The notes beneath the pieces are model-generated. The model was not told the DNA's origin and ran no database searches. It was given only the letters and a program-made list of their open reading frames with translations. A stretch of 64,000 nucleotides of DNA from Aurelia coerulea (lineage: Eukaryota > Cnidaria > Scyphozoa > Semaeostomeae > Ulmaridae). The DNA is taken from positions 22,145,001 through 22,209,000 of the forward strand of contig CM076948.1 of NCBI GenBank assembly GCA_039566865.1, read 5' to 3'. The position numbers were made by a program, and so were the translations under genes. This document shows positions 43,533 through 54,701 of the stretch, one piece after another. Position 1 is the stretch's first letter, and each line of letters starts with the position of its first letter.

Positions 43533-44566
43533 GATTACGATTGAGTCCTAGTAATCGCTACCACCCACCCACCCTACTCGCTCATTGTTGTTGTTGTTGA
43601 TATCGAGCGACAAGTCTGCAGGGGGAGCGAAACAAGAGACTTTATTGGAATGAGTCTAACCCTTGGGACCGGTTTACAAATTTTGTCAATTTTGATCGGA
43701 ATAATTAGCATAATTTGGCAGACAGCAGGTCCTTTCGAATCCCATATTCGACAATTTCGAAATGTATATTCCATGGTTCGAACACCACTCATTGTATCCA
43801 GAGCCATTCGAATGTTCTTCATTTTGACTGAACGCTAGGTTTTGAAGGTGAGAAACTTCTTTTGTTTCAAAAAGAGCCAATCAAATAGCAGAATAGCCTA
43901 ACAGGCTCCAGCGTCAATGTAGGCGTTTAGACTCACGAAATAGTCCCAGTTATCGCAACAACAACAGCAACAGCAATGACAACAACAACAACAATATATA
44001 CTTTTGCTCAAACTGTAGTTATAGCGTCCATCAGCCTATCAATAGCAATAACTACGAACTTGCAATCAGTCTAGTTGAAGTTTACGGAAAACCTTCATTG
44101 TCACTGGGTACGAGGTTGCCTTCCACTCGAATATTGTTTTAAAGACCTTAGAAAGGACCATAGTCAATCCGAAGATAAAAGTTTAGGCCAAAAACCAAGT
44201 AATCAACGTACCTTCAGTCCTTTGCAGCATTGTTTGCATCAATTCAATGATAAAACCACGAATGTCATTCCTGTGTATCCAAACCTTTAGCTTCTTGTAA
44301 GCAAGCTACAGACCGCCATGTTTGTTAAAAGTTTGATTCGGCCCAAATTGAACAAGCATGGCGTGGCGGTTGGTAGCTTGCTAGCTACGAGAGGCTAAAG
44401 GTCTAAAGGTTTGGATACCAAAGCAAGTTAACAACTATAGTTTTGTCATTGAATTGATATAAAGAATGGACTGAATGTATTCAGGCTTTTATGTTGATTA
44501 CTGGACTTGTGGCCTAAATTTTCATCTTCGGATTGCCCATGAAAAGGGACATGAATATGGAACGCC
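43533..44566. other. Unassigned stretch with opposed short frames
   Basis: A plus-strand frame at 43650-43838 has one hydrophobic run (LQILSILIGIISIIWQ) but overlaps equally long antisense frames, and I do not call it a gene. CAA/TTG microsatellite-like tracts lie near 43585 and 43965. Confidence 0.35.
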
Positions 44567-44969
44567 GTTTGCACAAAAATGACATAAACATAGTTTATGT
44601 TACATAAACTATGTTTATGTGCACAAAAATGGACATAAACTAGAACGAGGACGAGGCTAACAACAACAACAACATACGACAAGAGCATTTTTACCTTATA
44701 AGGACAAAATTATTCTTGTAAACTAATTAACCTTATATGGACAGACAATACACTATAAATAGAGGTAGATACTCTGAATAAATCAGTTGCTCTGAAGATG
44801 CCCTAGTGGGCGAAACTAGTCAGCACTGAAATAAAGAATAAAAAGCGCAAAAGACCAAATTGATGCCTGTTTTCTTCGAATGGTTAGGCCCTCTTCAACG
44901 GTACACTTTATGTACATAAACTATGTTTATGTGCACATAAACATAGTTTGTGTCCATTTTTGTACAAAC
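44567..44969. mobile_element. GTTTGCACAAAAATG-end element with CATAAACTATGTTTATG palindromes
   Basis: Left end GTTTGCACAAAAATGACATA, right end TGTCCATTTTTGTACAAAC. Subterminal zones consist of CATAAACATAGTTTATG-type palindromes. A hammerhead-bearing block (44786-44909) lies inside. A related element is at 46721-47086. No TSD was resolved. Confidence 0.65.
44786..44909 (+). ncRNA. Hammerhead ribozyme (type I) and short retroelement body, copy 1
   Basis: 44788-44825 folds as: stem I TGCT/AGCA; CTGAAGA; one extra T; stem II GCCC/GGGC with loop TAGT; GAAA; stem III AC/GT with two-base loop; cleavage triplet GTC. All invariant core positions of a hammerhead are present. The very short stem III is typical of the Penelope-like element and retrozyme hammerheads. 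The following 85 bp (AATAAAAAGCGCAAAAGACC, GATGCCTG) is shared with 60997-61122. Confidence 0.75.
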
Positions 44970-45681
44970 CATTGTTCTGAGACGCGTCTAAATTATTCCC
45001 CGATGATCAGTTTGCAAATTACGGCACTCTTTCTTGTGAATGGTTGGGAGAATTTAGAGTGAAGTCCGTTAACACGTTCCTCATAAAAGAAGGGAAAGAC
45101 AGCTCGTGCTGCGTCAATCTTGCACAGATTTGTTTCGAATATTGTTGGAAAGTATGGAAATTACGTTTTTGGTCCTAAATAAATTATGATTAACATAACG
45201 GTAAAATTAATTTTATGAATACTAAGAAACTAAACAAGGAGTCTTGTTCACGAAGAATTAGGCCCAAAGTTAAGAAATCGAAATACAAAGTTCAGACCCC
45301 AGGGGAGCGACTCAGTAGTTTAAGGTGAGGTGCCCGTACAAAATTCGTGACGACGTAAAAAATTTGCCAAAAATATTTCAGAGCTTAGTCTATTTAGCAC
45401 TTTTGCAAAAGTGTTCACAATAGATTAAGATTCTGCAATAGGGTTTACAAGAAGTCTGAAACATAGATTTTTTGTTTTTAATGTTGAAAAAGCGTTTCAT
45501 GATTCAGTTGGTAACCATTATGAATTCGCAAAATTTCCACATCTCAAGATAAAATTTTCAACCGACTTTTTCACTACATATTCTGCAAGGTTTAACCTTT
45601 CAAACAAAACGAAGATCATGAAAATCGAGTGAGTGCAAGCTAAGAAATTTGAATTTGAAATTTAATGCTATTTTGTGCCCT
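44970..45681. other. Unassigned stretch
   Basis: No supported feature. Confidence 0.3.
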
Positions 45682-46525
45682 TACACGTTTTTTTTATAAG
45701 AAACTTGGATCAGCACTTAGTACTAAAAGTTTCTTAATTTCTCATGAAAATTTCGGTGTTTTAGTAGTAAAAGTTTCTTAATTAGTTTCCCAGGGGGGGT
45801 ACTCATTGACTTTCAATACGGGGGGGGGGTCCATGCCAATATTTGGGGTCCGAAATTTTATGTTCAATCAATATTTGGGGTCTGTGAATTACAACATGGA
45901 CAAAAATTCAATATTTGGGGTCCACAAATCTGAAGAAAGGAAGAATCGTGCAATTTGGCACTGAAGTTGCGAATCATGAAATGAATGTCTTAGAATTATT
46001 CAAAAACTGAGAAAGATCAAGAGGCTCAAATTGAAATCATTCAAAACATTTCAGGGACCCCAGAAATAGATAACAATATTTGGGGTCTCCGAAACGTTAG
46101 ACTCAATATTTGGGGTCCCCAAAAAATCAGGCTTAATATTTAGAAGTCAGCAAAAAAATAGTGGCATGGTATTGAAAGTTAGGGAGTACCCCCCATGGGA
46201 TTAGTTTTTTAATATTTTGGGCCTAAAATTGCGGTATTGTTCGAAGTTGAGCCTTCTTCTCAAGAAAGGGCTTCCATTTTGCATTGACATTGTCATCAAG
46301 AAGAAGCCATGCACATCAAAGCAAAGCTGTACCAATTTTGCAGTTAAAAGTCAAGAAAAGGCGAATTTACCTTTGTTAGAGAGACATAGAATAAGAGAGA
46401 CATACAGAAAAAAAGTTTTAGAGTTTCTTAACTGTTCTTGAGCGTAGTACTAGAGTTTGTTAAATTTTTGGTCATCGTAGTACTAGTTTCTTATAAACCA
46501 GTTTCTTATAAAAAAAAAACATGTA
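45682..46525. mobile_element. GTTTCTTA-word element, copy E, interrupted
   Basis: Left end TACACGTTTTTTTTATAAG, right end TTCTTATAAAAAAAAAACATGTA. GTTTCTTA words near 45748, 45772, 46424, 46488 and 46501. Interior right half matches copy F (TTTTGGCCTAAAAT...; AGCGTAGTACTAGAGTTT). Split by 45789-46199. Confidence 0.75.
45789..46199. mobile_element. CCCAGGGGGGGTAC-end element with exact TSD ATTAGTTT
   Basis: ATTAGTTT at 45781-45788 and 46200-46207; copy F reads AATTAGTTCCTTATTTTTTG without a gap. Inside, CAATATTTGGGGTCC recurs about six times. Same end type as 19816-20101 and 34101-34422. Confidence 0.92.
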
Positions 46526-46720
46526 CTGTGCTAAGAAAGAGGCTTAAAGTACACTTTGTGTGCCCAACTTGAAATAATACCTCAGGCTACGAATGGAAAT
46601 CTGGATCACATTGCACATGTATTCTGAATGCGATAAGTCCGCTATTGTTACCGACGTGACGCTACAGGGACTCATTATGACTATGATTATGACGCCTTCT
46701 AGAGCAATGACTATGACGCC

Positions 46721-47086
46721 GTTTGCACAAAAATGGTCATAAACTATGTTTATGTATGTACATAAACTACAATCACTTACAAAATTGTTGAGCCACCCTC
46801 AGATTTTTAGTTTTTTGCCTCTGCTTTCCCCCCTCCCCCCTAGTCAATGTTGAAAAACCACTAAAAAGTTGCCAAACCACGTCTGTCAGCATGACCAAGT
46901 ACTTTTTTCCAAACAACATTGACATGGGGGAAAGGGGGGCCAAAAAACTTATTTTTTTCAGGGTGGCTCAACAATTTTGTAAGTGATTGTAGGTTTATGT
47001 GCACAATATTGGACATAAACTATGTTTATGTACATAAACTATGTTTATGTGCACATAAACACAGTTTATGTCATTTTTGTGCAAAC
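46721..47086. mobile_element. Second GTTTGCACAAAAATG-end element
   Basis: Ends GTTTGCACAAAAATGGTCATA and TGTCATTTTTGTGCAAAC are inverted, with CATAAACTATGTTTATG palindromes inside each end. Interrupted by 46771-46989. Confidence 0.7.
46771..46989. mobile_element. TA-target MITE (CAATCACTTACAAAATTG ends) nested inside
   Basis: Perfect inverted ends of about 30 bp starting CAATCACTTACAAAATTGTT, TA at 46769-46770 and 46990-46991. Looks mariner/Tc1-like but with different ends from the CCGGGTG family. Confidence 0.85.
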
Positions 47087-47099
47087 AGCGTGAGTTACA

Positions 47100-48310
47100 A
47101 TCAAATTATTTTGAATTTACACTGTGCTATTACTTGCCAGTGAACGTGTGCAGTTTCATGGCCCATCAAAAATTTAATAACTAATCATAAATAATGCTAA
47201 AAAAAATGACTGTGATATGATAACTTTAATCAAGGAATTAAGTAATATCTAGGAAATGATACGATCAAATTAATCAAGAAATAACCACAGAAATCTTCAT
47301 TGGGACGATTATAGTGCAAATAATCTTGTACAGTACTTGGAGATCAATTTATGCGAAGAGAGCCAATGATACAGAGGTAATGTTATAAATTTTCCATTTT
47401 CATTACAGTTTGTTCCACGAAGATAATCTGGAATTGTTTATTTAATTAGTTATTTAATTTAATATTTTTTATACGCAAATTAACCCTTCAGCAAATTGAA
47501 ATATATAACATCTATTTACAATAAACATACTGTCCTATAAAACTTAATCATTGCTGTTCTTCCGGGGAGTTGTGTTAAGCAAGAAATATCCAGAAAAATT
47601 ATTTGGATAATTATAGTTAAATTGATCTTTTACATATTCTGGAGATCAATAATGCGAAGAAGGCCAAAGGTGAGAAATTTTGTGCTACACATTTGCCACT
47701 TTTTTATTACAATTTGTTCCACCAAGAAAATCTTGAACGATTTCGATGAAACGCAAACACCCTCCTACTCTATAGGATATCACAAATTAGTTAGCAAATC
47801 ATGAAATAATGTTATTTGTTAAGAAATGATTACATTAGTGTCAAGATGATTACTTTAATCAAAGAATTAAGTATCATCCAATATGATCAAATTAGAAATA
47901 CTAAATAGAATAACTTTGAAATTGACACCTAAATTAATCTTGTACATATTCTGGAGATAAATTTATTTGAAGAAGGCAAAGGATACAGATGCAGTGCTGT
48001 AGATTTGCCATTTTTATTATAACTTGTTCCATCAAGAAAATCTTGGAATGATTTCGCTGAAACGCTTTGCTACTACGTGCCAGCAAACGTGCACAGTTTT
48101 AGAAGACATAACAAATTACCTAGCCAATCATGATATAATGTTATTAGATAAGAAATAATTACATCCATGTCAAGATGATCACTTTAATCAATGATTTAAT
48201 ATCATCCACGAAATGATATGATCAAATGAATAATAACTTTGAAAATCATGGTTAAATCAATCTTGTTCAGTTTCTGTAGAGCAATTTACTCGGAAGAAGG
48301 TGAAAGGGTA
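47100..48310 (+). repeat. Tandem array, about 310-bp unit, 3-4 diverged copies
   Basis: The phrase CTTGTACATATTCTGGAGAT or a variant recurs near 47326, 47630, 47940 and 48265, and AATTTGTTCCACCAAGAAAATC near 47408, 47710 and 48023. Each unit also carries a TGATATGATCAAATTAA stretch. AT-rich, no coding frame. Confidence 0.85.
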
Positions 48311-49008
48311 AAGAAGTTCAAATAACTGTGTCTTGGAAAATTTCTCTTTCTTTGCTAGTTCCTTCTGTTGCTAGTGCTTGAGTGGGGTGAATGGCCGAGC
48401 GGCTTATACAGATTCCGTTAGGCAGCTGAAGTTTTTCAGCGTATCAAATTTGATAAGAATACCAAGTATTGTATTTATTCGTCACTTTCTTTATCAGTAA
48501 CAGCAGTTTTTCTTTTTGGGGGACTGGGCTCTAGTACCCCTGTCTAAAAATAGCAGTTGGGGGCATATTTTGAAGTGGCTCTATATCCAATATTTTTCAG
48601 CTTGTCAAACTGTTTATGTTCACCAAGTATCATGCTTTTATCACAACAATCTCCTGTACTATTGCTACTTATTCATAAACATGGATGACGTCACAAATGA
48701 ATGATGACGTCATACCTATAAATCAAATGTGAGCAAAAATAGTAAATATATACATCATTCGAAAGCTCTGGCTGTGTGCTATTCAAATATGCAATTTGTT
48801 CGGCAGTAGTAGTTACGAGAAAAAATTTAGAGCGGTTATAAGTGCATTTTCTCGAAGTTGATGACGTCACCAAAAAAGTTGACTTCCGGTCAAAATTTTT
48901 TTTGGCCCATCTTGGATTTGAGATCTCCATAGTCAATTTAGTGAAAATGCGAAATAAAATTTGAGGTTAGCCACTTTGCCAGTTTTTTTGAGAAAAAACC
49001 CTGTCTAA
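48311..49008. other. Unassigned stretch
   Basis: TGATGACGTCA words occur near 48685-48710 and 48860 (CRE-like palindromes), significance unknown. No exon found. Confidence 0.35.
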
Positions 49009-49309
49009 AGGGGCTCCGTCTCCAAATTTCGGTCGAAACGATGATTTTGAAGTTTTTATGAGCAATATCACACAGACGTTTACCTATTTTTTGAAAATGA
49101 AAGCATCATTTTGAAGATAAATCTTTGTACTTTACAGAGGAAAAACCCAAACATTCATATCTTTTACGATTGCTTGGATATAAATGGATTTTTAACGAGC
49201 ACTTTTTGGTGGCTTGGGTGAAGCCACCAAACGAACTGCAGAAAACAATGGAGAACAATGGACACGTGAGGTGTTTACAGATTTGTTCACAGTTTGGCGA
49301 CGGAGCCCT
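49009..49309. mobile_element. TTAA-type MITE, copy 2
   Basis: Inverted ends AGGGGCTCCGTCTCCAAA and TTTGGCGACGGAGCCCT as in 37835-38098; right flank TTAA, left flank CTAA (one change). Confidence 0.75.
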
Positions 49310-49495
49310 TTAAGCTCGGTAGTGTGTGGTCAAAATTCGGATAAGTGACCTTTCAGATACCTGATCAAGCAACTCACCTCGCCATCCTTCGGAAGGGACA
49401 TTAAACTGGGGGTCCCATGCCTGGATACGACGGCAGAGAGGGCCTAAATTAGCTGTATTCTTGCTAGGAATTGTTCCAGCGTGCTTAAAATAAAG

Positions 49496-49530
49496 TAATG
49501 AATGAATGAATGAATGAATGAATGAATGAA
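49496..49530. repeat. (GAAT)n microsatellite
   Basis: Eight consecutive GAAT units. Confidence 0.95.
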
Positions 49531-49559
49531 CAAGTTCTCAATTGAATAATACGGTAGGC

Positions 49560-50420
49560 ATGTTTCCTTCCCACGGACAATGCACAAGACACTCTAGATC
49601 CTACATTATAGACTGCTTGAGGCAGAATCACGAAATTCAATGTGCTGGCAAACAATGTCGTATAGTTTCACAAATTTTCCGAGTGGTCTGATACCAGTCA
49701 CAGATTAGTCCAGGTTTAACTCGCCACAAACTCTCAAATTAATTCCGGAGTGGTTGCAAAAACGATTCTACTCCTTACCACCACTGTATGAAAACTTGTC
49801 CAAAGAACAAGGCAATCGCAAAATATTTGACAGAGATCTATTCAGCACAGGAAAAGGAGGCAAACAGATCTCATTTCCTGGAACTTTCCCCGCTCTTCTA
49901 TTTGGCCCTGTTTAACAAAATTGTGGACCATAAAGTTGTTATTTTCTCCCTGAGAATGCTGCCAGCAGACAGATTGGTGTAGATCTTATCATCGTCAACA
50001 GTTCATCGAGATCACAAGGCTGCTAAGTTATGTTGCCTTAAAATCGAATTTATAGCCTGGGGTTTAGATTTGATACTGGTAGTCCATAATTTCGTTCGTT
50101 TCTTTTGAGTATGAGGCTTCTCAAAGTAAATCTTATTTGGATAAATGTATCCAATCAGGCAAACAGAGAAAGGTCAAAAGAGCATATTGGGTGTGTCAAA
50201 CCTTGTACTACCTGTTTGGAAAATCATTACAAGGATCAAAAACCTGCAAATACTTTTCTAGAGTTAAATTGTTGTCTTCTGATAGACTGCTAATTGAATT
50301 TAGGAAAGGTCACTCATTAGTCTCACTTGTGGGGAATACTTTGTCTCACTTGGAATTGGAGAAACGCAGTTGCAGTCTCTACCGAAAGAAAGGCTTTAAC
50401 CATCCAGTAGGGCATACACC
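49560..50420 (+). pseudogene. Degraded coding remnant, family unknown
   Basis: Across this stretch all three plus frames take turns giving protein-like text interrupted by stops (for example a frame with LIPEWLQKRFYSLPPLYENL near 49736-49795 and another with KRAYWVCQTLYYLFGKSLQG near 50170-50230). This looks like a frame-shifted former coding sequence, possibly a transposase or processed pseudogene. No family can be named. Confidence 0.35.
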
Positions 50421-50427
50421 GTGAAGC

Positions 50428-50663
50428 CAAGGGCGGCGCCAGGGGGTGGACTTGTTTTCTCTGGTCGTATTTATTCTCGAGCAAAAACGATGTAAAAATG
50501 TTAAGTATACCTCCTGGCAATCAGTTCTATCCCTTGTCCACCCCACTTTTCTCTGGTCGTATTTATTCTTTAGCAAAAACGATGTAAAAAGGTCAAGTAT
50601 ACCTTCTGGCAATCAATTCTATCCCTTTGTCCACCCCATTTTTCAGGGCTGGCACCGCCCCTG
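50428..50663. mobile_element. hAT-like MITE (CAAGGGCGGCGCCAG ends) with two tandem units
   Basis: Flanks CGTGAAGC (50420-50427) and CGAGAAGC (50664-50671) match 7/8; ends CAAGGGCGGCGCCAGG and CTGGCACCGCCCCTG are inverted. Inside are two 112-115-bp units (TTTTCTCTGGTCGTATTTAT near 50454 and 50549). Confidence 0.82.
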
Positions 50664-50869
50664 CGAGAAGCTACTTCGATTTACACATTTTAACACTTAT
50701 TTTTACGTTTGGATAAAAAATGACCATTTGCAGCGTCTATGAATTCCAAGAAGAATTTTTACAGAGGTATGAGGTCTACATTTCACGATAGCTAAACCTT
50801 TGCTGCAGTGAAAAAACAGAACAAAATTAACAATTGAAATTCTGTACTTTTCTTCGAATCTTTTAAAAG

Positions 50870-51715
50870 GTGGGTGTAAAATTCTATAACATTTTCTTTG
50901 AACTGAATGGCTTGAAAGGAACTTATGGTACTTTGTGTAAATCTGCCGTGGACATTTTTTGATATCTTGATTTTTTTCAAAATGGCGGCAACTTAATCAT
51001 TTTTGAAAAAATTAATGGAAAATATTGAAAAATTTAAATCATCGTAAATCCTAACCCAGTAGTTGAAAAATGCAGGGCCGTCGAGAGCCAGCTCGGGCCC
51101 TGGAACGATTCTTAGGATCGGGCCTCAGGGGGGGCTTGGGGGCGAAGCCCCCAAGAAAATTTTCTGGGACCATGCCCTTCAGACTCTCGGAGAATGAGGG
51201 AAACGCCCTTTTAAAGAAAGCTAGTTTAGAAAAAATTGTTTAGATATTCCATGAAAAAGTTATCAAGGAAGCGGTATTTACGGTAAACAATGAAAAGATT
51301 CGCTCCATAAGAAAACTTGCCATAAAAGTTGCTGTAAGGAGATTTTACAGCAATAACTAATTTTTGTCGAACGTTATTTTTACGGGCCCCTTCGAGGCCC
51401 GGGCCCCGAACCTTTTACCCCCTCCAACCCCCCCTCTCGACGGTCCTGGAAAAATGATATAGAAAGCCATAGTTGATGAAGGTCTACAATATGGTGGCAA
51501 GTAGAAATCTGTAGCTTTTCTGGTTTAGGATTTACAAATGTGATGACATCATAGTCTCAAATTTGATAAATGCCGCCATTTTGAAACTAATCAAAATATC
51601 AATAAATTTCCAAGGCGGATTTACAGCAAAAACCCTGAGTTCCTTACAAGCCATAAAATTAAAAGAAAACTGTAATAGAAATTTACACCGACCTTTTAAA
51701 GCTTTGAGTCCTATG
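50870..51715. mobile_element. Old inverted-repeat element split by a hAT-like MITE
   Basis: Relative of 39538-41735 (shared CTGCCGTGG, TTTTCAAAATGGCGGCAA, ACAATATGGTGGCAAGTAGA, ATTTGATAAATGCCGCCATT). Its right half contains the empty site of the 39803 insertion. The gap at 51073-51448 is a later insert. Confidence 0.75.
51073..51448. mobile_element. hAT-like MITE with exact TSD GAAAAATG
   Basis: GAAAAATG at 51065-51072 and 51449-51456; ends CAGGGCCGTCGAGAG and CTCTCGACGGTCCTG. C-rich/G-rich tracts lie just inside. Confidence 0.92.
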
Positions 51716-51849
51716 TTGCACAACCAGCTTGCGGTGTAAGTCCAATACGGAGAAGGAAACCAAAATTCGATAGTTTACTTACATTTCAGCTTACAATTTC
51801 AAGCATTGCATTACTATGGCTTAGTGTTGCTTTTTGTGGATATTACCTG

Positions 51850-52441
51850 CCGGGTGACCAAAAAAAAACTTCATGAGCTAGCTCATAACAAGCTCTCTGA
51901 AATCAAAACCTATTGTCAAATGCTTTGTATCACAGTTTACTTGAAAGGCTTAGCTATCTTTTGAGCTGCTGCATGGTCATCTTAAGCAATGATAACCATC
52001 CGAAAAAACAGATTCAAAGAAAATTTCGAATCCCAGATTCCCCATTTTGAGTGAAATAATCGCCATCATTTTCCAGTCAACATTTTGTGAAAACTCAACG
52101 TAGCGACGGATTTGAAGTCGGGGAAATTTTTTGTTTGCAAAATGACTGAGCTGTGTTCCTCATTCAAATTTCGTGCTCCTAAGGAAATTTAGAACTTGGC
52201 TTAATTTTCACATCTTCCAAAACATGGACTGGAAAAGGAGGGAACTGTCCGAGAAATGAACGAATTGCCCTATATTTGAAACTGTTTTTCGGACAGAAGG
52301 CACAACTTAAACTTACCAAGCAACATCTCAAAAGATAGCTGAGCTTTTCAGCTACATGCTGACACCTTGTTTGTGTTCATGACATTTGCTTTAAGGAAAC
52401 TATGTGCGATCTAGCTCGTGAAGTTTCTTTGGGTCACCCGG
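51850..52441. mobile_element. Mariner-like MITE (CCGGGTGACCAAAAAAAAAC ends)
   Basis: Inverted ends CCGGGTGACCAAAAAAAAAC...CATGAGCTAG and CTAGCTCGTGAAG...GGGTCACCCGG; TA follows the right end, the left TA is lost (CTG). Foldback structure throughout. Confidence 0.82.
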
Positions 52442-52839
52442 TATAACTTGGAAGAGATAAAGTCCCAATGAAACAGGCAGCATCACTTCTTACAAAGCCT
52501 CTCATATACAGTTCGCAACACAGACTTTTAGTTTTTAACATGTTTAATAGACAAAATTCTTTCAATGTACAGACATACCAGCATTTCAAAGAATACTTAA
52601 TTAGAATGTAGAAAGTGTAAGTGTACATCCGCATATATACACATTCTTCAGTAACTTTGAGTTACCGAAAAAGATGAATATCGAAACGTTAGCAAAGCTG
52701 TAGTATATTTCTGAATAACCTTGAACTTTTATATGCTCAGGTGAATTGGCTCTGGAATCATCGCATGTATACACCTATTTTGCATTGGTATTAGATACTC
52801 CTTGTGCGTGAGAAATAAATGCGACAATATGCTTGAAGA
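52442..52839. repeat. Unassigned; Penelope-like tail phrase at 52650-52700
   Basis: AAGATGAATATCGAAACGTTAGC resembles the GAAACGTT tail phrases of hammerhead-bearing repeats, but the CTGANGA box and stem II are not intact. Confidence 0.4.
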
Positions 52840-52851
52840 TACTGTATCCAT

Positions 52852-53350
52852 GACACCTAGATACAAAGCAATTTGTGATTGCAGACAAAGGGAATTCCAT
52901 GCTCGGTTGGTCAAGACATAAACAAAAACAAAGCAAGCCGCAAAAATCGCTCTGAAACTCGGGTCGCTAGCGCGCTCGTTGTGCATTCCAAAAATGGTTT
53001 TTAAGAGAAAATATTAGCACATATCGAAAGAAGAAGGATATATCTATACTTCTGTCTCGGGCATTTTATTCTTTTCGTACAGAAGCTGAGCAGTAAGTGT
53101 TTTAATTGCACCTAAAAAGTAAGAGAATTTGAAGACCCTTCCAATTGGCTTCTGCACAAAATAAATAAAATGCCCAAGGCAGAAGTTTAGATATATTCTT
53201 CTTCTTTCGATATGTGCTAATATTTGCTCTTAAAAACGATGTTTGGAATGCACAACGAGCGCGCCAGCGACCCGAGTTTCAGGACAATTTTTGCGGCTTG
53301 CTTTGTTTTTGTTTATGTCTTGTTCAACCAAGCATGGAAATCCCTTTGTC
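52852..53350. mobile_element. Foldback element, copy 3, with 12-bp flanking repeat
   Basis: TACTGTATCCAT occurs exactly at 52840-52851 and 53351-53362. Arms match copies 1 and 2, including GAAAGAAGAAGGATATATCT and its complement, but the right arm stops at CTTTGTC, about 30 bases short of the left. Long arms and a 9-12-bp duplication suggest a Mutator-like foldback. Confidence 0.8.
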
Positions 53351-53528
53351 TACTGTATCCATAGACTAGCGTGACATTTTCAAGATCACAGCATCTTTTA
53401 TTTTGAAGAAAAGAATTGTTCTGAAATTTCAGCCAATTTTAAAACTGTTGCAACTTCTAAATCAATAGAGGAAAATAATTTAGAATTTTCAAGAAAAGAT
53501 TAACTTATCAATCTCTACTATAAAGTGG

Positions 53529-54204
53529 AACATAGTGCTCAAATCTTTAAAAAGGTCAGCGTAAAATTCCATAGACCATTTTGACATTTGAAAAAAGGGT
53601 CTGGAGAGAGCAATATTTTTCTGGTAAATGGCTGCCACAGTTCAGTTTATCGTTGGTGAAAAGCCCTGTGGCAGCCATTTACCAGAAAAATGTTGCTCTC
53701 CCTAGGCCCTTTTCTAAATGTCAAAATGGTCTATTGCAGTTTTCTTTGAATTAAAAGGCTTGGAAGGAACCTTGGGTTTTTTTGCTGTAAAGCTGCTGTG
53801 GAAATTTATTGATATCTTGATTAGTTTAGAAATGGCGGCGTTTATCAAATTTGAGGCTATAACGTCATCAAATTTATAAATCCTAAACAAGATAAGCTAC
53901 ACGTTTCTGCTTGCAACCATATTGTAGACCCTCATAAACTATGGTTTTCTTGAAGGTTCTATCATCTTTCCTCTATTGGTTTAGGACTTATGATGATCTG
54001 AATTTTTTCAACACTTTCCATGAATTTTATTCAAAAAAAATTAAATTGCCGCCACTTTGAAAAAAATCATGAAATCAAAAATTTCCAAGGCAGATTTAAA
54101 GCAAATTGCCATAAGTTCCTTTCAAGCCATTCAACTCAAGGAAAAATGTCATAGAATTTTACACCCACCTTTTTAAAGATTTTAAAGATTTAAGCCCCAT
54201 GGTA
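53529..54204. mobile_element. Old inverted-repeat element with exact TSD TAAAGTGG
   Basis: TAAAGTGG at 53521-53528 and 54205-54212. Same superfamily as 39538-41735 and, more distantly, the CAGCATAGG elements at 55-60 kb (shared GTAAAATT...ACACCCACCTTTTTAA arms). 8-bp TSD, hAT-like. Carries the insert 53574-53731. Confidence 0.85.
53574..53731. mobile_element. Hairpin MITE (GACCATTTTGACATTT ends, TA target)
   Basis: Arms of about 65 bp (GACCATTTTGACATTTGAAA; GCTGCCACAG) pair with their complements; TA at 53572-53573 and 53732-53733. Confidence 0.85.
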
Positions 54205-54212
54205 TAAAGTGG

Positions 54213-54701
54213 TAAGTCTGTCCCTCTCCCGGTTTATGATTTATTTATTGATGATGTCAACATAAAAAGCATTGTAATTTTGAAATCAAGATATCAAAAA
54301 TGCCAAAGGTAAATCATGGAAAAGTACCAAACGTTCCTTTTAAGCCATTCACCAAAAATTATCAAAATTCGCCCCAGTTTTCGCTCGCAATTACGAAAAA
54401 TTTTACCTATTTATCTATTGAACTGAATTACCTTACCAAATTATCTATTAAATTGAATTGAACGAAAAGAATCCGATCAAAAACATAAAAGATAGGGTCT
54501 ACCATTCACCCGAAACCGAAAGAGCAGAAAGAGCAGAGGACCTTTCAAATTTTAAAAGGTTGACGCTCCTGCTCTGGAAATAGGCTGACCCCATCATTGA
54601 ATGTGTTTCAGACACATTTTCAGAGTTAGTGGCATACAGTGTGTGTTACTTACGAAATGTCTGTGTTATGATTGAAATACCAGTAATACCTGAAGTGTCG
54701 A
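54213..54701 (-). other. CIAPIN1 3' side; otherwise unassigned
   Basis: Downstream of the CIAPIN1 stop. An AATAAA-type signal on the minus strand occurs near 54242-54252 (TTTATTTATT on plus), about 450 bp past the stop; whether it is used is unknown. Confidence 0.4.

Noticed and set aside
43574..43838. Small membrane protein (LQILSILIGIISIIWQ segment)
   Set aside because: Equally long antisense frames overlap it, and there is no other support.
48680..48870. TGATGACGTCA words as a CRE-type promoter
   Set aside because: The words also occur in repeat arms (for example near 41570 and 55365), and no gene start is nearby.
50137..50424. 95-codon frame as a real gene
   Set aside because: Neighbouring frames shift repeatedly and contain stops; better viewed as a decayed remnant, and no family is recognised.
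52655..52700. Hammerhead ribozyme near GATGAATATCGAAACG
   Set aside because: CUGANGA and stem II are not intact; only the GAAACGTT phrase matches.
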